Assembly: GCF_016734905.1 (NCBI RefSeq)
Contig: NZ_JAERPO010000002.1
Coordinates: forward strand, 327,425-391,424
Length of the DNA: 64,000 nucleotides
Direction of reading: 5' to 3'
Source: Sphingopyxis jiangsuensis
Lineage (GTDB): Bacteria > Pseudomonadota > Alphaproteobacteria > Sphingomonadales > Sphingomonadaceae
Part shown: positions 27,266 through 36,056 of the stretch, piece after piece
Layout: every line of letters begins with the position of its first letter
Numbering within the stretch: the stretch's first letter is position 1
Translations under genes and position numbers: made by a program
The notes under the pieces: generated by a model
Databases searched by the model: none
The model's input: only the letters and a program-made list of their open reading frames with translations
What the model was told of the DNA's origin: nothing

Positions 27266-27751
27266 TCAGCGCCGGTCGCGTCGCCGCCGCCAGCCCATTT
27301 CCTCGAGTTCGAGCAACTCCATCGGTACATGGATGGTGCGGATCGCCATGCGGACCTCGACAAGGAACAGGGTCAGCGAGACGAGCAGCAGCAGCATGGC
27401 GGCCGCAAAGGCCCACGAGGCCGCGAGCCCCAGGTTGAACCCGGCAATCGCCTGCGCGAACAAGAGCGCGACGAGCAGGCAGACGACGATACCGCACAGA
27501 ACCGCGGCCAGGATCGAATTGTTGATGATATCCATCCGCCGGTCGGCGGCACGCAGTTCGTCGACGACGCGGTCATGCTCGGCCCCCTCGGTCTCCGCCC
27601 ACCGCTCCATCAGGGTCCGCGAGCGGTCAACGACGCGCGCGAGCCGCCCGGTAAGGACGTTGAGCAACGCGCCCGTCGCGACGAGCAGGAATACCGGCGT
27701 CACCGACAGCTGGATCGTCTCGGCGACCAGCGCCGAGCTGCCCGCGCTCAC
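27266..27751 (-). CDS. DUF2721 membrane protein
   Basis: This 161-residue protein has an N-terminal membrane helix (PVFLLVATGALLNVLTGRLARVVDR) and two further helices around residues 75-130, with a charged middle (DELRAADRRMDIINNSI) and an arginine-rich tail. The RLARVVDR element and layout are those of DUF2721 proteins, whose function is unknown. It overlaps the end of the aminotransferase gene by 4 bp. Confidence 0.82.
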   Translation of the reverse strand: MSAGSSALVAETIQLSVTPVFLLVATGALLNVLTGRLARVVDRSRTLMERWAETEGAEHDRVVDELRAADRRMDIINNSILAAVLCGIVVCLLVALLFAQAIAGFNLGLAASWAFAAAMLLLLVSLTLFLVEVRMAIRTIHVPMELLELEEMGWRRRRDRR

Positions 27752-28965
27752 CCGCCGCCTGCCGCCACGGTCGGGGTGTTCACGCCGTGCATCTGAAGGA
27801 ATTTTCGAACGTTGCGCGCGGCTTGCCGGATGCGCTGTTCATTCTCGACCATCGCGATGCGGACATAGCCCTCACCGTCCTCGCCATAGCCGACGCCCGG
27901 CGCGACCGCGACCTTGGCATGGGTGAGCAGTTGCTTCGAGAATTCGAGGCTGCCCATTTCCTTGAGCGCGGGCGGCAGCGGCGCCCAGGCGAACATCGAC
28001 GCCTTGGGGCTCGGGACGTCCCAGCCGGCGCGTGCAAAGCTTTCGACCATCACGTCGCGGCGCTTCTGATAGAGCTCGCGATTCTTCTCGACGATGTCCT
28101 GCGGGCCGTTGAGCGCCGCGCATGCGGCCGCCTGGATCGGCGTGAAGGCGCCGTAGTCGAGATAGGATTTGACGCGCGTCATCGCCGCGATCAGCCTTTT
28201 GTTGCCGACCGCAAAGCCCATGCGCCAACCCGCCATCGAATAGGTTTTCGACATCGAGGTAAACTCGATCGCGACATCCTTCGCGCCCGGCACCTGCAGG
28301 ATCGAGGGCGTCGGATTGCCGTCGTAATACAGCTCCGAATAGGCAAGGTCCGAAAGCACCCATACCTTGTTTTCCTTCGCCCAGGCGACGAGCCGCTCGT
28401 AAAAGGCAAGGTCGACCGTGTCCGCCGTCGGGTTCGACGGGAAGTTGACGACGAGGATCGACGGACGCGGAACGGTGAACGCCATCGCGCGGTCGAGCGC
28501 GCGCCAATAATTCTCGTCGGGAGTCGTCGGCACGCTGCGGATCGCCGCGCCGGCAATGATGAAGCCGAAGGTGTGGATCGGATAGCTGGGGTTCGGCGCG
28601 AGCACGACGTCGCCGGGGCCGGTGATCGCGGTCGCAAGGCTTGCGAGCCCTTCCTTCGACCCCATCGTCACGACGATCTCGCTTTCGGGGTCGAGTTCCA
28701 CGTTGAAGCGGCGCGCGTAATAATTGGCCTGCGCGCGGCGAAGCCCCGGAATCCCTTTCGACTGCGAATAGCCGTGGGCGTCGGGCTTTTGCGCTACCTC
28801 GCACAGCTTGTCGATCACATGCTGCGGCGGCGGCAGGTCGGGGTTGCCCATCCCCAGGTCGATGATGTCCTCCCCCGCGGCTCGCGCGGCCGCTCGCATC
28901 GCATTGACTTCGGCGATGACATAGGGCGGCAGGCGCTTGATGCGGTAGAATTCATCGTCGGACAT
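27748..28965 (-). CDS. alaC: Class I/II aminotransferase, AlaC-like alanine transaminase
   Basis: This 405-residue PLP enzyme begins FYRIKRLPPYVIAEVN and has the PLP-lysine region TSMSKTYSMAGWRMGFAVGN, with GSKEGLASLA and NFPSNPTADTV. This arrangement matches AlaC and related LL-diaminopimelate/glutamate-pyruvate aminotransferases. AlaC transfers an amino group from glutamate to pyruvate. Assignment within the subgroup is by recognition of the family layout. Confidence 0.85.
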   Translation of the reverse strand: MSDDEFYRIKRLPPYVIAEVNAMRAAARAAGEDIIDLGMGNPDLPPPQHVIDKLCEVAQKPDAHGYSQSKGIPGLRRAQANYYARRFNVELDPESEIVVTMGSKEGLASLATAITGPGDVVLAPNPSYPIHTFGFIIAGAAIRSVPTTPDENYWRALDRAMAFTVPRPSILVVNFPSNPTADTVDLAFYERLVAWAKENKVWVLSDLAYSELYYDGNPTPSILQVPGAKDVAIEFTSMSKTYSMAGWRMGFAVGNKRLIAAMTRVKSYLDYGAFTPIQAAACAALNGPQDIVEKNRELYQKRRDVMVESFARAGWDVPSPKASMFAWAPLPPALKEMGSLEFSKQLLTHAKVAVAPGVGYGEDGEGYVRIAMVENEQRIRQAARNVRKFLQMHGVNTPTVAAGGG

Positions 28966-29085
28966 GGGAAACTAGAACAACTCCTTTTCGTTTCGGACAT
29001 TCTCCATCGGCCCGAACGGCGCCTCGCCAGCCGTGCCGCGGCTTGTTATAGGCATGGCAGCAGAGGCTGACCAGCGGGAACCATA

Positions 29086-30861
29086 ATGAGCGAAACCGGC
29101 AACGACGATAGCGGCACGGCACCCAATCCCTTCCTGCCCTCCCCCGACGATCTCCAGCATTGGACGAGCGTCATGACGCGCGCGCAGCAGATGATGCTCG
29201 AATATGCGCTCGGTCAGGCCCAGGACGATGCCGATGCCCGGCCGCTCTTCGATCCGGCAAAATGGCTGGACACGCCGGCGACCGAAGTCTGGGCCGCCCA
29301 GACCTCGAAGATGTGGGAGCAAGGCGTCGCCTTCTGGTCGTCGCTCGCCACGCTCCAGCCCCCCTTCGCACCGTCGCCTGCCGAGGATGCGCCAAGGGAC
29401 CGGCGCTTCAGCGATCCCGAATGGACGGCCAACCCGGTGTTCGCGCTGATCCGACAGACCTATGGCCTCTTGTCCGAGCAATTGCTGGCGACGACGCGGC
29501 AGGTTGCCGGGCTCGACGATGCCGCGCGCGCCAAGCTCGAATTCGCCGCAAAGAATATGGCCGAGGCGCTGTCGCCCACCAATCTTGCGCTCACCAATCC
29601 CGAGGTCATCAAACGGGCGGTGGAAACGCGCGGCGAAAGCCTGCTCAAGGGGCTGAGGCATATGCTGTCCGACCTGTCGCGCGGGCAGCTCAGCCACGTC
29701 GATCCCGACGCGTTCGAGGTCGGGGTCAATATCGCGACCACGCCGGGCAAGGTTATCCACGAAACCGACCTTTATCAGCTCATCCACTATGCGCCGACGA
29801 CGAAGGAGATCTTCACGGTCCCGCTCGTCATCTTCCCGCCGTGGATCAACCGTTTCTATATCCTCGACCTCAACCCCGCCAAAAGCTTTGTCAAATGGGC
29901 GACCGAGCAGGGCCTTTCGGTGTTCATGGTGTCGTGGAAATCGGCCGACGAAACGATGAAGGACGTCGTGTGGGACGATTATGTCGCGGCGCAGGTCGAT
30001 GCGATCGACACGATCCGCGACCTGCTCGACGTACCGCATGTCCATGCGATCGGCTATTGCGTGGCGGGGACGACGCTCGCCGCGACGCTGGCGATGCTCG
30101 CGGCGAAGGGCGAAGCCGACAAGGTCAAGTCAGCGACCTTTTTCACCGCGCAGGTCGATTTCGAGTTCGCGGGCGAGCTCAAGCTGTTCGTCGACGACAA
30201 TTATCTCGCGCTGCTCCAGCAGCTATCGGCGCCGGGCTATCTCGACGGGCGCTATATGGCGGCGACGTTCAACAGCCTGCGCGGACGCGACCTCATCTGG
30301 AATTATGTTGTCAGCAATTATCTGCTCGGCAACGACTATCCGCCGTTCGACCTGCTCTATTGGAACGGCGACACGACGAACCTGCCGGCGAAGTGGCACC
30401 GCCAATATCTGGTCGACCTGTATCGCGACAACCGGCTGGTCATCCCGAACAGCCTGTCGGTCTGCGGCACGCCGATCGACCTGCGCAAGATCAAGACCCC
30501 GACCTATATCCAGGCGGGGCGCGAAGATCATATAGCGCCGCTCGCGAGCGTTTGGCGGCTGATGGATCATCTGGCGGGGCCAAAGACATTTCTGCTCGCG
30601 GGCTCGGGGCATATCGCCGGGGTCGTCAACCCGCCGGCTGCGGGAAAATATCAATATTGGACGGGCGACAATAGCGCCCCGACGCTCGCCGAGTTCGAAG
30701 CCAGCGCGACCGAGACAAAGGGCAGCTGGTGGCCGCACTGGATCGGCTGGATCGCCGAACAGGACGCCGGGAAAATTCCCGCCAAAGGCACGCGCATCCC
30801 CGGAAAGGGCAAGAAAAAGGCCATCGAAGACGCCCCCGGCCGCTATGTCAAGCAGCGGTAA
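29086..30861 (+). CDS. phaC: Class I poly(3-hydroxyalkanoate) synthase
   Basis: This 591-residue PHA synthase has a PhaC_N region and an alpha/beta-hydrolase-like core. The lipase-like box GYCVAG holds the catalytic C325, with the downstream Asp in GREDHIAP and His in GSGHIAGVVNPP. PPWINRFYILDLNP and the terminal YWTGDNSAPTL...GSWWPHW are class I hallmarks. It polymerises hydroxyacyl-CoA into storage granules. The phasin gene follows 123 bp later with its own operator-bearing promoter. The PHA thiolase and reductase genes are not here. Confidence 0.96.
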   Translation: MSETGNDDSGTAPNPFLPSPDDLQHWTSVMTRAQQMMLEYALGQAQDDADARPLFDPAKWLDTPATEVWAAQTSKMWEQGVAFWSSLATLQPPFAPSPAEDAPRDRRFSDPEWTANPVFALIRQTYGLLSEQLLATTRQVAGLDDAARAKLEFAAKNMAEALSPTNLALTNPEVIKRAVETRGESLLKGLRHMLSDLSRGQLSHVDPDAFEVGVNIATTPGKVIHETDLYQLIHYAPTTKEIFTVPLVIFPPWINRFYILDLNPAKSFVKWATEQGLSVFMVSWKSADETMKDVVWDDYVAAQVDAIDTIRDLLDVPHVHAIGYCVAGTTLAATLAMLAAKGEADKVKSATFFTAQVDFEFAGELKLFVDDNYLALLQQLSAPGYLDGRYMAATFNSLRGRDLIWNYVVSNYLLGNDYPPFDLLYWNGDTTNLPAKWHRQYLVDLYRDNRLVIPNSLSVCGTPIDLRKIKTPTYIQAGREDHIAPLASVWRLMDHLAGPKTFLLAGSGHIAGVVNPPAAGKYQYWTGDNSAPTLAEFEASATETKGSWWPHWIGWIAEQDAGKIPAKGTRIPGKGKKKAIEDAPGRYVKQR

Positions 30862-30906
30862 TATCGCGTAAATATACTCGGCCCCGGACCGGCATTCGAA
30901 GATTCA

Positions 30907-30968
30907 TTGTGCGCTGCACAAAAAATCCTTGAAATCGCCGTTCCACTCCTATATTGTGCAGTGCAACA
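30907..30968. promoter_or_regulatory. Phasin promoter with two PhaR-like operators
   Basis: Two TGC-palindromes occur 47 bp apart: TTGTGCGCTGCACAA (30907-30921, perfect arms) and TTGTGCAGTGCAACA (30954-30968). TGC-rich repeats of this kind are the known targets of the PHA-sensing repressor PhaR. Between them TTGAAA (30929-30934) and TATTGT (30952-30957), 17 bp apart, make a reasonable -35/-10 pair, with operator 2 overlapping the -10. Confidence 0.65.
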
Positions 30969-30984
30969 AAAAGGAGTTGTCCCG

Positions 30985-31722
30985 ATGGCTACCAAGATGG
31001 ATAGTGCCGAAAAGGCTTTCGAAGCCGCGACGCTGGAAACTGCCGCCAAGCCGGTGGCCGCTCCGGCAGTTGCCGCCACCCCGGCGGCTGCAAAGCCCGT
31101 TGCGGCTCCCGTGAAAACCAAGACGGTGAAGGCAAAAGCCAAGCCGACTGCGAAAAAGGCTGCTGCCCCCAAAGCCGCAGCCAAGAAGGTCGCCCCCAAG
31201 AAGGCGACCGTGAAGAAAATTGCCCCCAAGGCCGCGCCGAAGCCCGTCGCTGCCACCAGCAAAGGATTCAAGACCATGAACGATACCGTCAAGAAGTTCG
31301 CCGACGAAGCCAAGACCCGCGTCGAAGCCCTGACCGCCGATTTCAACGATCGCGCCAAGGAAGCGATGTCGAAGTCGAGCAAGCTCGCCGAAGAAGCCGT
31401 CGAATTCAACAAGGCCAATGTCGAAGCGCTCGTCGAATCGGGCAAGATCGCTGCCAAGGGCATGGAAACGCTCGGCCAGGAAGGCGTCGCCTTCGCTCGC
31501 AAGAGCTTTGAAGACACGACCGCCGCGCTGAAGGGCTACACCGCCGTCAAGTCGCCGACCGAATTCTTCAAACTCTATGCCGAAAACAGCAAGAAGGCGT
31601 TCGACGCCGCTGTCGCGCAGACCTCGAAGACCAGCGAACTCGTCGTCAAGCTGACGAACGACAGCTTCGCGCCGATCTCGAACCGCGTGTCGGTCATCAC
31701 TTCGAAGATGAAGGCCGCCTAA
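30985..31722 (+). CDS. Phasin (PHA granule protein) with Lys/Ala/Pro-rich N-terminus
   Basis: The C-terminal ~145 residues of this 245-residue protein form the helical phasin_2 domain (FKTMNDTVKKFADEAKTRVEAL through SPTEFFKLYAENSKKAFDAAVAQTSKTSELV). The N-terminal ~95 residues are a low-complexity tail of KAAAPKAAAKKVAPKKA-type repeats like histone H1 or PhaF/PhaM proteins. Such tails let phasins bind DNA and help granules segregate with the chromosome. ATG 30985 has the ribosome site AAGGAG. It lies downstream of phaC and is followed by a strong terminator. Confidence 0.9.
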   Translation: MATKMDSAEKAFEAATLETAAKPVAAPAVAATPAAAKPVAAPVKTKTVKAKAKPTAKKAAAPKAAAKKVAPKKATVKKIAPKAAPKPVAATSKGFKTMNDTVKKFADEAKTRVEALTADFNDRAKEAMSKSSKLAEEAVEFNKANVEALVESGKIAAKGMETLGQEGVAFARKSFEDTTAALKGYTAVKSPTEFFKLYAENSKKAFDAAVAQTSKTSELVVKLTNDSFAPISNRVSVITSKMKAA

Positions 31723-31789
31723 GCGACTTCACCTTCGCGTCGGCGCGGGCACTTCCCCCTCCCCCCGCCTGCGCTGACCATAGAAAGGC

Positions 31790-31824
31790 CGCCCGCTTCC
31801 CCGTGAAGCGGGCGGTTCTTTTTT
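31790..31824 (+). terminator. Rho-independent terminator of the phasin gene
   Basis: CCGCCCGCTT pairs perfectly with AAGCGGGCGG around a CCCGTG loop, followed by TTCTTTTTT. It is a strong intrinsic terminator 67 bp after the phasin stop. Confidence 0.9.
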
Positions 31825-31911
31825 GCGCATCGGGTCCCGTGCAAGAACAAAAGGCGGTTAACATCGCCCCCGCCCCCTTGCGAATCCGTCCGCGCGTGCG
31901 ATATTCCGTCG

Positions 31912-32277
31912 ATGATGTTTCCCGATCCCGAATTTCTGCCGGTCCGCGCGATGGCGGACAAGGACGACGACGCTGGCGGCGCGCCCGGTGTCGGCATTGC
32001 GACGCGCACGCGCGCAAAGCCCAAAAAGCCATCGATGTACAAGGTGCTGCTGCTCAACGACGACTATACCCCGATGGAATTCGTCGTGATGGTCCTTCAG
32101 CGCTTCTTCAACATGGATATCGAACAGGCGACGCAGGTCATGCTCCACGTCCATCAACAGGGTGTCGGCGTGTGCGGCGTGTTCAGCTACGAGGTCGCCG
32201 AAACCAAGGTGAACCAGGTGATGGACGCCGCGCGGCAGAACCAGCACCCGCTGCAATGCACGCTGGAAAAGGCGTAA
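31912..32277 (+). CDS. clpS: ClpS, adaptor of the ClpAP protease
   Basis: This protein of up to 121 residues has the ClpS core [24 protein letters not shown] and [28 protein letters not shown]. The acidic NDD and the hydrophobic-pocket Met/His residues that recognise N-degron side chains are present. It delivers N-end-rule substrates to ClpAP. A later ATG at 31951 (MADKDDD) gives a more typical N-terminus and may be the true start. clpA is not adjacent. Confidence 0.95.
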   Translation: MMFPDPEFLPVRAMADKDDDAGGAPGVGIATRTRAKPKKPSMYKVLLLNDDYTPMEFVVMVLQRFFNMDIEQATQVMLHVHQQGVGVCGVFSYEVAETKVNQVMDAARQNQHPLQCTLEKA

Positions 32278-32407
32278 TAGCAGGTACCCGTGCACGCGGG
32301 AGGGTATCAGGACCCGGCCTGCGCAATCCCTGCCCGCGCCGGAGCGGCGGCATTCTCTTTTGGTGCAGAAAGCAACCGGTTACGGCCAATTGCCGACGTT
32401 CATATAT

Positions 32408-32485
32408 CGTCATCCCGGCGCAGGCCGGGATCTCGCCGGTGCGTGAAACCGCTGGGGTGAGATCCCGGCCTTCGCCGGGATGACG
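32408..32485. repeat. Double CATCCCGGC hairpin element
   Basis: CGTCATCCCGGC at 32408 is inverted at the far end (GCCGGGATGACG to 32485), with inner CCGGGATCTCGCCGG and GAGATCCCGGCC arms. This is the larger, two-hairpin form of the intergenic repeat found at four places in this window. It lies between clpS and a convergent gene and may terminate both. Confidence 0.75.
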
Positions 32486-32535
32486 AAGGTCTGGGATCGA
32501 CCCAAAGCCGACGTCCCGCCGAAATCGAGACCCCG

Positions 32536-33531
32536 TCAGCTGAAATCGAGCTGGACGATCTGCGTCGGCGTCGCCCGGCAATAGATCTCCATCGTCCGCG
32601 CACCCTCGGGATAGGTTGCGGTCATCGCGGCGCGAATGCGCCAGCCGCCATTGCCCTGCTCGAGGTGGATCAGCCGGTCGTAGGACAGGCGCGTCCCGCC
32701 CGTGACGCCAATCTGGCGCGCGGCGTCGTTCATGCAGTTCTGGACCGATGGCCGCGCCGCGGCAGGCAACTGGCCGAGATCGGCGCTGAGCGCCGCGGGA
32801 CCGCTGCCCGGCTGGGACACGACCTCTTCGGGCGCCACATCCTCGTTCGATCCCGCTTTCTTCTTGCCACTGGCCAGCAGCGCGAGCAGCCCGCCTGCAA
32901 CGACAATTCCGCCGATGATCAATCCGGTGCTTGGCCCTTTCTTCTTTTCGGGCTCGGGTCCGGGCAGCGGCACAAGATTATTGTAGCCATAGCGGAAATC
33001 GGCACGGCAGCCGTTGTTTACCCAGATATAATTGGCAGTATATCCCCACTGGCGACCGGCATTGCATGTTCCGCCGAGGCGCCGGGCCAATTCGACGCGA
33101 CCGTGCGTCGTAACGCTACACTGCTGATAGCGTCCACTGCGCGACTCGCATCGAACCGTACCGGCGAAATCATTGCCGGGCTGGACGGGAACCGCCCCCG
33201 CATAGCCATAATGAAATTCGGCACGGCAATTGCCCGACACCCAGATCTGGCGTGCCGAATAACCCCATGTCCGATTCGCCGTGCAGCGTCCGCCGAGCAC
33301 CCGCTTGATCGCAACGCGATTGTCGGTGCGCACATTGCACCGCTGCATCTGGTTGTTGCGCGATTCGCAGCGGATCGAGCCCTTGTAGCCATCCGACGGA
33401 CGGGGCGGCTGGATCTGCGGTCTACCGGGATTGGCGGGAACAGGTAAAGTCGTCTGTGCAAAGGCGGGAACGCCTGCGGGACCTATCACCAGTGAAGTTG
33501 ACACAATCGCGGATACAATATGATTTCTCAT
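32536..33531 (-). CDS. DUF3011 repeat protein, exported
   Basis: This 331-residue protein has a signal peptide (ending near AFAQTT) and two consecutive DUF3011 repeats: IRCESRNNQMQRCNV...WGYSARQIWVSGNCRAEFHYGY and VRCESRSGRYQQCSV...WGYTANYIWVNNGCRADFRYGY. Each has three or four cysteines likely to form disulfides. A membrane helix follows (TGLIIGGIVVAGGLLALLASGKKK), then a C-terminal domain of about 90 residues with two further cysteines. The function of DUF3011 is unknown; the repeats look like small extracytoplasmic binding modules. The ATG at 33531 is set by the signal peptide. Confidence 0.85.
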   Translation of the reverse strand: MRNHIVSAIVSTSLVIGPAGVPAFAQTTLPVPANPGRPQIQPPRPSDGYKGSIRCESRNNQMQRCNVRTDNRVAIKRVLGGRCTANRTWGYSARQIWVSGNCRAEFHYGYAGAVPVQPGNDFAGTVRCESRSGRYQQCSVTTHGRVELARRLGGTCNAGRQWGYTANYIWVNNGCRADFRYGYNNLVPLPGPEPEKKKGPSTGLIIGGIVVAGGLLALLASGKKKAGSNEDVAPEEVVSQPGSGPAALSADLGQLPAAARPSVQNCMNDAARQIGVTGGTRLSYDRLIHLEQGNGGWRIRAAMTATYPEGARTMEIYCRATPTQIVQLDFS

Positions 33532-33752
33532 AACCCCTCCCCTCGATGCATGATGTCGTCGTTCGATATTTCCTGTTACTGCCCGTGAACGCGCATCATG
33601 CTTCCACATCTTCCGCCAGATTGCCATCATATTGTGACGACAGGATGAATCCGCGCCGACAGCCCCGCGCGCCGCTCGACGGAAGACGAGACCCCGGCGC
33701 GCGAAGACGGCCCGCAGCTTGCGCCCCGACGTGCATCCGCTAAGGACGGCGG

Positions 33753-35036
33753 ATGGATCAGATCGTCATTCGCGGCGGCCAGCGACTCAAGGGCCGTATT
33801 CCCATTTCCGGTGCCAAGAATGCCGCGCTCACGCTGCTTCCCTGCGCGCTGCTCACCGACGAGCCGCTGACCTTGCGCAACCTGCCGCGGCTCGCCGACG
33901 TCGACGGCTTCGGCCACCTGCTCAACCAGCTCGGATGTTCGACGACGATCGAAGGTTCGCGGCCCGAAGATTTCGGCCGCGTGATGACCGCGCGCACCAC
34001 GACGCTGACCTCGACCGTCGCGCCCTATGACATCGTCCGCAAGATGCGCGCGTCGATCCTCGTGCTCGGGCCGCTGCTCGCGCGCGCGGGCGAGGCGACG
34101 GTGTCGTTGCCCGGCGGCTGCGCGATCGGCAACCGCCCGATCGACCTGCACCTCAAAGCGCTGGAAGCCTTTGGCGCCGAAATCGAACTCGCCTCGGGCT
34201 ATGTGAAGGCCGTCGCGCCCGGCGGACGCCTCGCAGGCGGCAAATTCACCTTTCCCGTCGTGTCGGTCGGCGCGACCGAAAACGCCGTCATGGCGGCGGT
34301 GCTGGCCAAAGGCACCTGCGTGCTCGAAAATGCGGCGCGCGAGCCCGAAATTGTCGACCTCTGCAACTGCCTCGTCGCGATGGGCGCACATATCGATGGG
34401 ATCGGGACCGAGACGCTGACGATCGAAGGCGTCGACCGGCTCCACGGCGCGACCTATCGCGTCATGGCCGACCGCATCGAGGCGGGCAGCTATGCCTGCG
34501 CCGCGGTGATTACCGAAGGCGATGTCGAACTCGTCGGCGCGAAAGCCGGCGAGATGGAAGCGACGCTCGCCGCGCTGCGCGAAGCAGGGGCGACCGTGGA
34601 AGGCACGAAATCGGGCATCCGCGTCGCCATGTCGGGCCGCGCACAGCCGGTCACGCTGTCGACCGCGCCCTACCCCGGCTTCGCGACCGACATGCAGGCG
34701 CAGTTCATGGCGATGGCCACGCTCGGCACCGGCGCGTCACTGTTTACCGAGACGATCTTCGAGAACCGCTACATGCACGTTCCTGAACTGGCGCGCATGG
34801 GCTGCGACATTCAGGTCAAGGGCCGCACCGCGGTGGTGCGCGGCGTCGATCACCTTGTCGGCGCACCGGTGATGGCGACCGACCTTCGCGCGTCGATGAG
34901 CCTGATCATCGCGGGCCTGGCGGCGCAGGGGCAGACCGAGGTCAACCGCGTCTATCACCTCGATCGCGGATACGAGCGGCTCGAGGAGAAACTCCAGGCC
35001 GTCGGCGCCGACATCGAACGGATCAGCGCGGGCTGA
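33753..35036 (+). CDS. murA: UDP-N-acetylglucosamine 1-carboxyvinyltransferase
   Basis: This 427-residue protein has the EPSP-synthase-like fold. SGAKNAAL holds K22/N23 for substrate binding, and the catalytic C123 in [13 protein letters not shown] corresponds to Cys115 of E. coli MurA. It adds enolpyruvate to UDP-GlcNAc, the first step of peptidoglycan precursor synthesis. Cys, not Asp, at the active-site loop predicts fosfomycin sensitivity of the enzyme. It is full length and monocistronic in this window. Confidence 0.98.
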   Translation: MDQIVIRGGQRLKGRIPISGAKNAALTLLPCALLTDEPLTLRNLPRLADVDGFGHLLNQLGCSTTIEGSRPEDFGRVMTARTTTLTSTVAPYDIVRKMRASILVLGPLLARAGEATVSLPGGCAIGNRPIDLHLKALEAFGAEIELASGYVKAVAPGGRLAGGKFTFPVVSVGATENAVMAAVLAKGTCVLENAAREPEIVDLCNCLVAMGAHIDGIGTETLTIEGVDRLHGATYRVMADRIEAGSYACAAVITEGDVELVGAKAGEMEATLAALREAGATVEGTKSGIRVAMSGRAQPVTLSTAPYPGFATDMQAQFMAMATLGTGASLFTETIFENRYMHVPELARMGCDIQVKGRTAVVRGVDHLVGAPVMATDLRASMSLIIAGLAAQGQTEVNRVYHLDRGYERLEEKLQAVGADIERISAG

Positions 35037-35090
35037 TTTTTCCGCCTTTTCCCGTTCGCATCGAGCGAAACGGAACTAGGGTCAGGCCCC

Positions 35091-36056
35091 TTAGGTATTT
35101 GGGTCGTTTTCCACCGGCACCGCGACCATGTTGCCGCTGACCGTCGGACGCTCGGGGCGCTTGGCGACGGCGATTACCAACCCGACGAGCGCGACCGCGC
35201 CGCCCGCGATCGACAGCGGCGCCCAGCGATAGCCCTCGAACAGTGTCGACATGCCCATCGCGACGATCGGGATCAGCACGCTCGACCAGGCCGCCTGCCC
35301 CGGCCCGACGGCGCGGATGATGTTGAAATAGAGCGGAAAGGTCACCGCACTGGCGATCACGCCCAGATAGACGATGCCGCCCAGATAGACGAAGCTCTGT
35401 TCGATACGCGGCGCGCCGGTCGTCGCAAAGGCGAACAGGCCGTTGGCGCACGCGCCGATCAGCATCGCCCACGCGAGCATCACGATCATCGATTGCGAAC
35501 GGGCAAAGCCGGTGCCCTGCATGATGTTGGCGCTCGACGCGCTGAGCACGCCGGCAAGCGTGAAGAGCGTGCCGATAACGACCGCTTCGGGTCCGATCGC
35601 GGCGGCGCGATATTCCTGCAGGATCATCATCGCGACCCCGACGATGGCAATCCCCGCGCCGACCAGAAAGCGCCGCTCGAGCGGGGTGCGCAGGAACAGG
35701 CGGCCAAGCAGCGTGTTGGGCACGATCAGCAGCGCGAACAGCACCGCGACAAGGCCCGAGGCGATATATTCCTCGGCGCGATAGACGAAGTTGAAATTGA
35801 AGACGAACTGCGAAGCGCCGAGCAAGGCGGCGAACCCGAGGCCGCGACCGTCAAGGAACAGCCGCTCGCGGCGCAGCGCCGCAAAGGCGAACATTGCGCC
35901 GCCTGCGACGAAAAAACGATAGCTGACGGACCAGCTCGGCGGAACGACGCCAAGCTGTCCCTTGATGACGATCCACGTCGATCCCCAGATCAGCGTGACG
36001 AGCAGGAAAGGGACAAGGACGCGCGGGGTCAGCAGCGTCGGCTGCGCCTCGCTCAT
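35091..36056 (-). CDS. DMT-superfamily (EamA) transporter
   Basis: This 321-residue protein has ten probable membrane helices in two EamA halves, beginning LVPFLLVTLIWGSTWIVIKGQLG. The second half starts near the GPEAVVIGTLFTLAGVLSASSANIM segment. Such carriers export metabolites or amino acids. The start is an ATGA overlap with the upstream threonine aldolase gene, so an exporter for an amino acid related to that enzyme is possible but unproven. Confidence 0.9.
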   Translation of the reverse strand: MSEAQPTLLTPRVLVPFLLVTLIWGSTWIVIKGQLGVVPPSWSVSYRFFVAGGAMFAFAALRRERLFLDGRGLGFAALLGASQFVFNFNFVYRAEEYIASGLVAVLFALLIVPNTLLGRLFLRTPLERRFLVGAGIAIVGVAMMILQEYRAAAIGPEAVVIGTLFTLAGVLSASSANIMQGTGFARSQSMIVMLAWAMLIGACANGLFAFATTGAPRIEQSFVYLGGIVYLGVIASAVTFPLYFNIIRAVGPGQAAWSSVLIPIVAMGMSTLFEGYRWAPLSIAGGAVALVGLVIAVAKRPERPTVSGNMVAVPVENDPNT

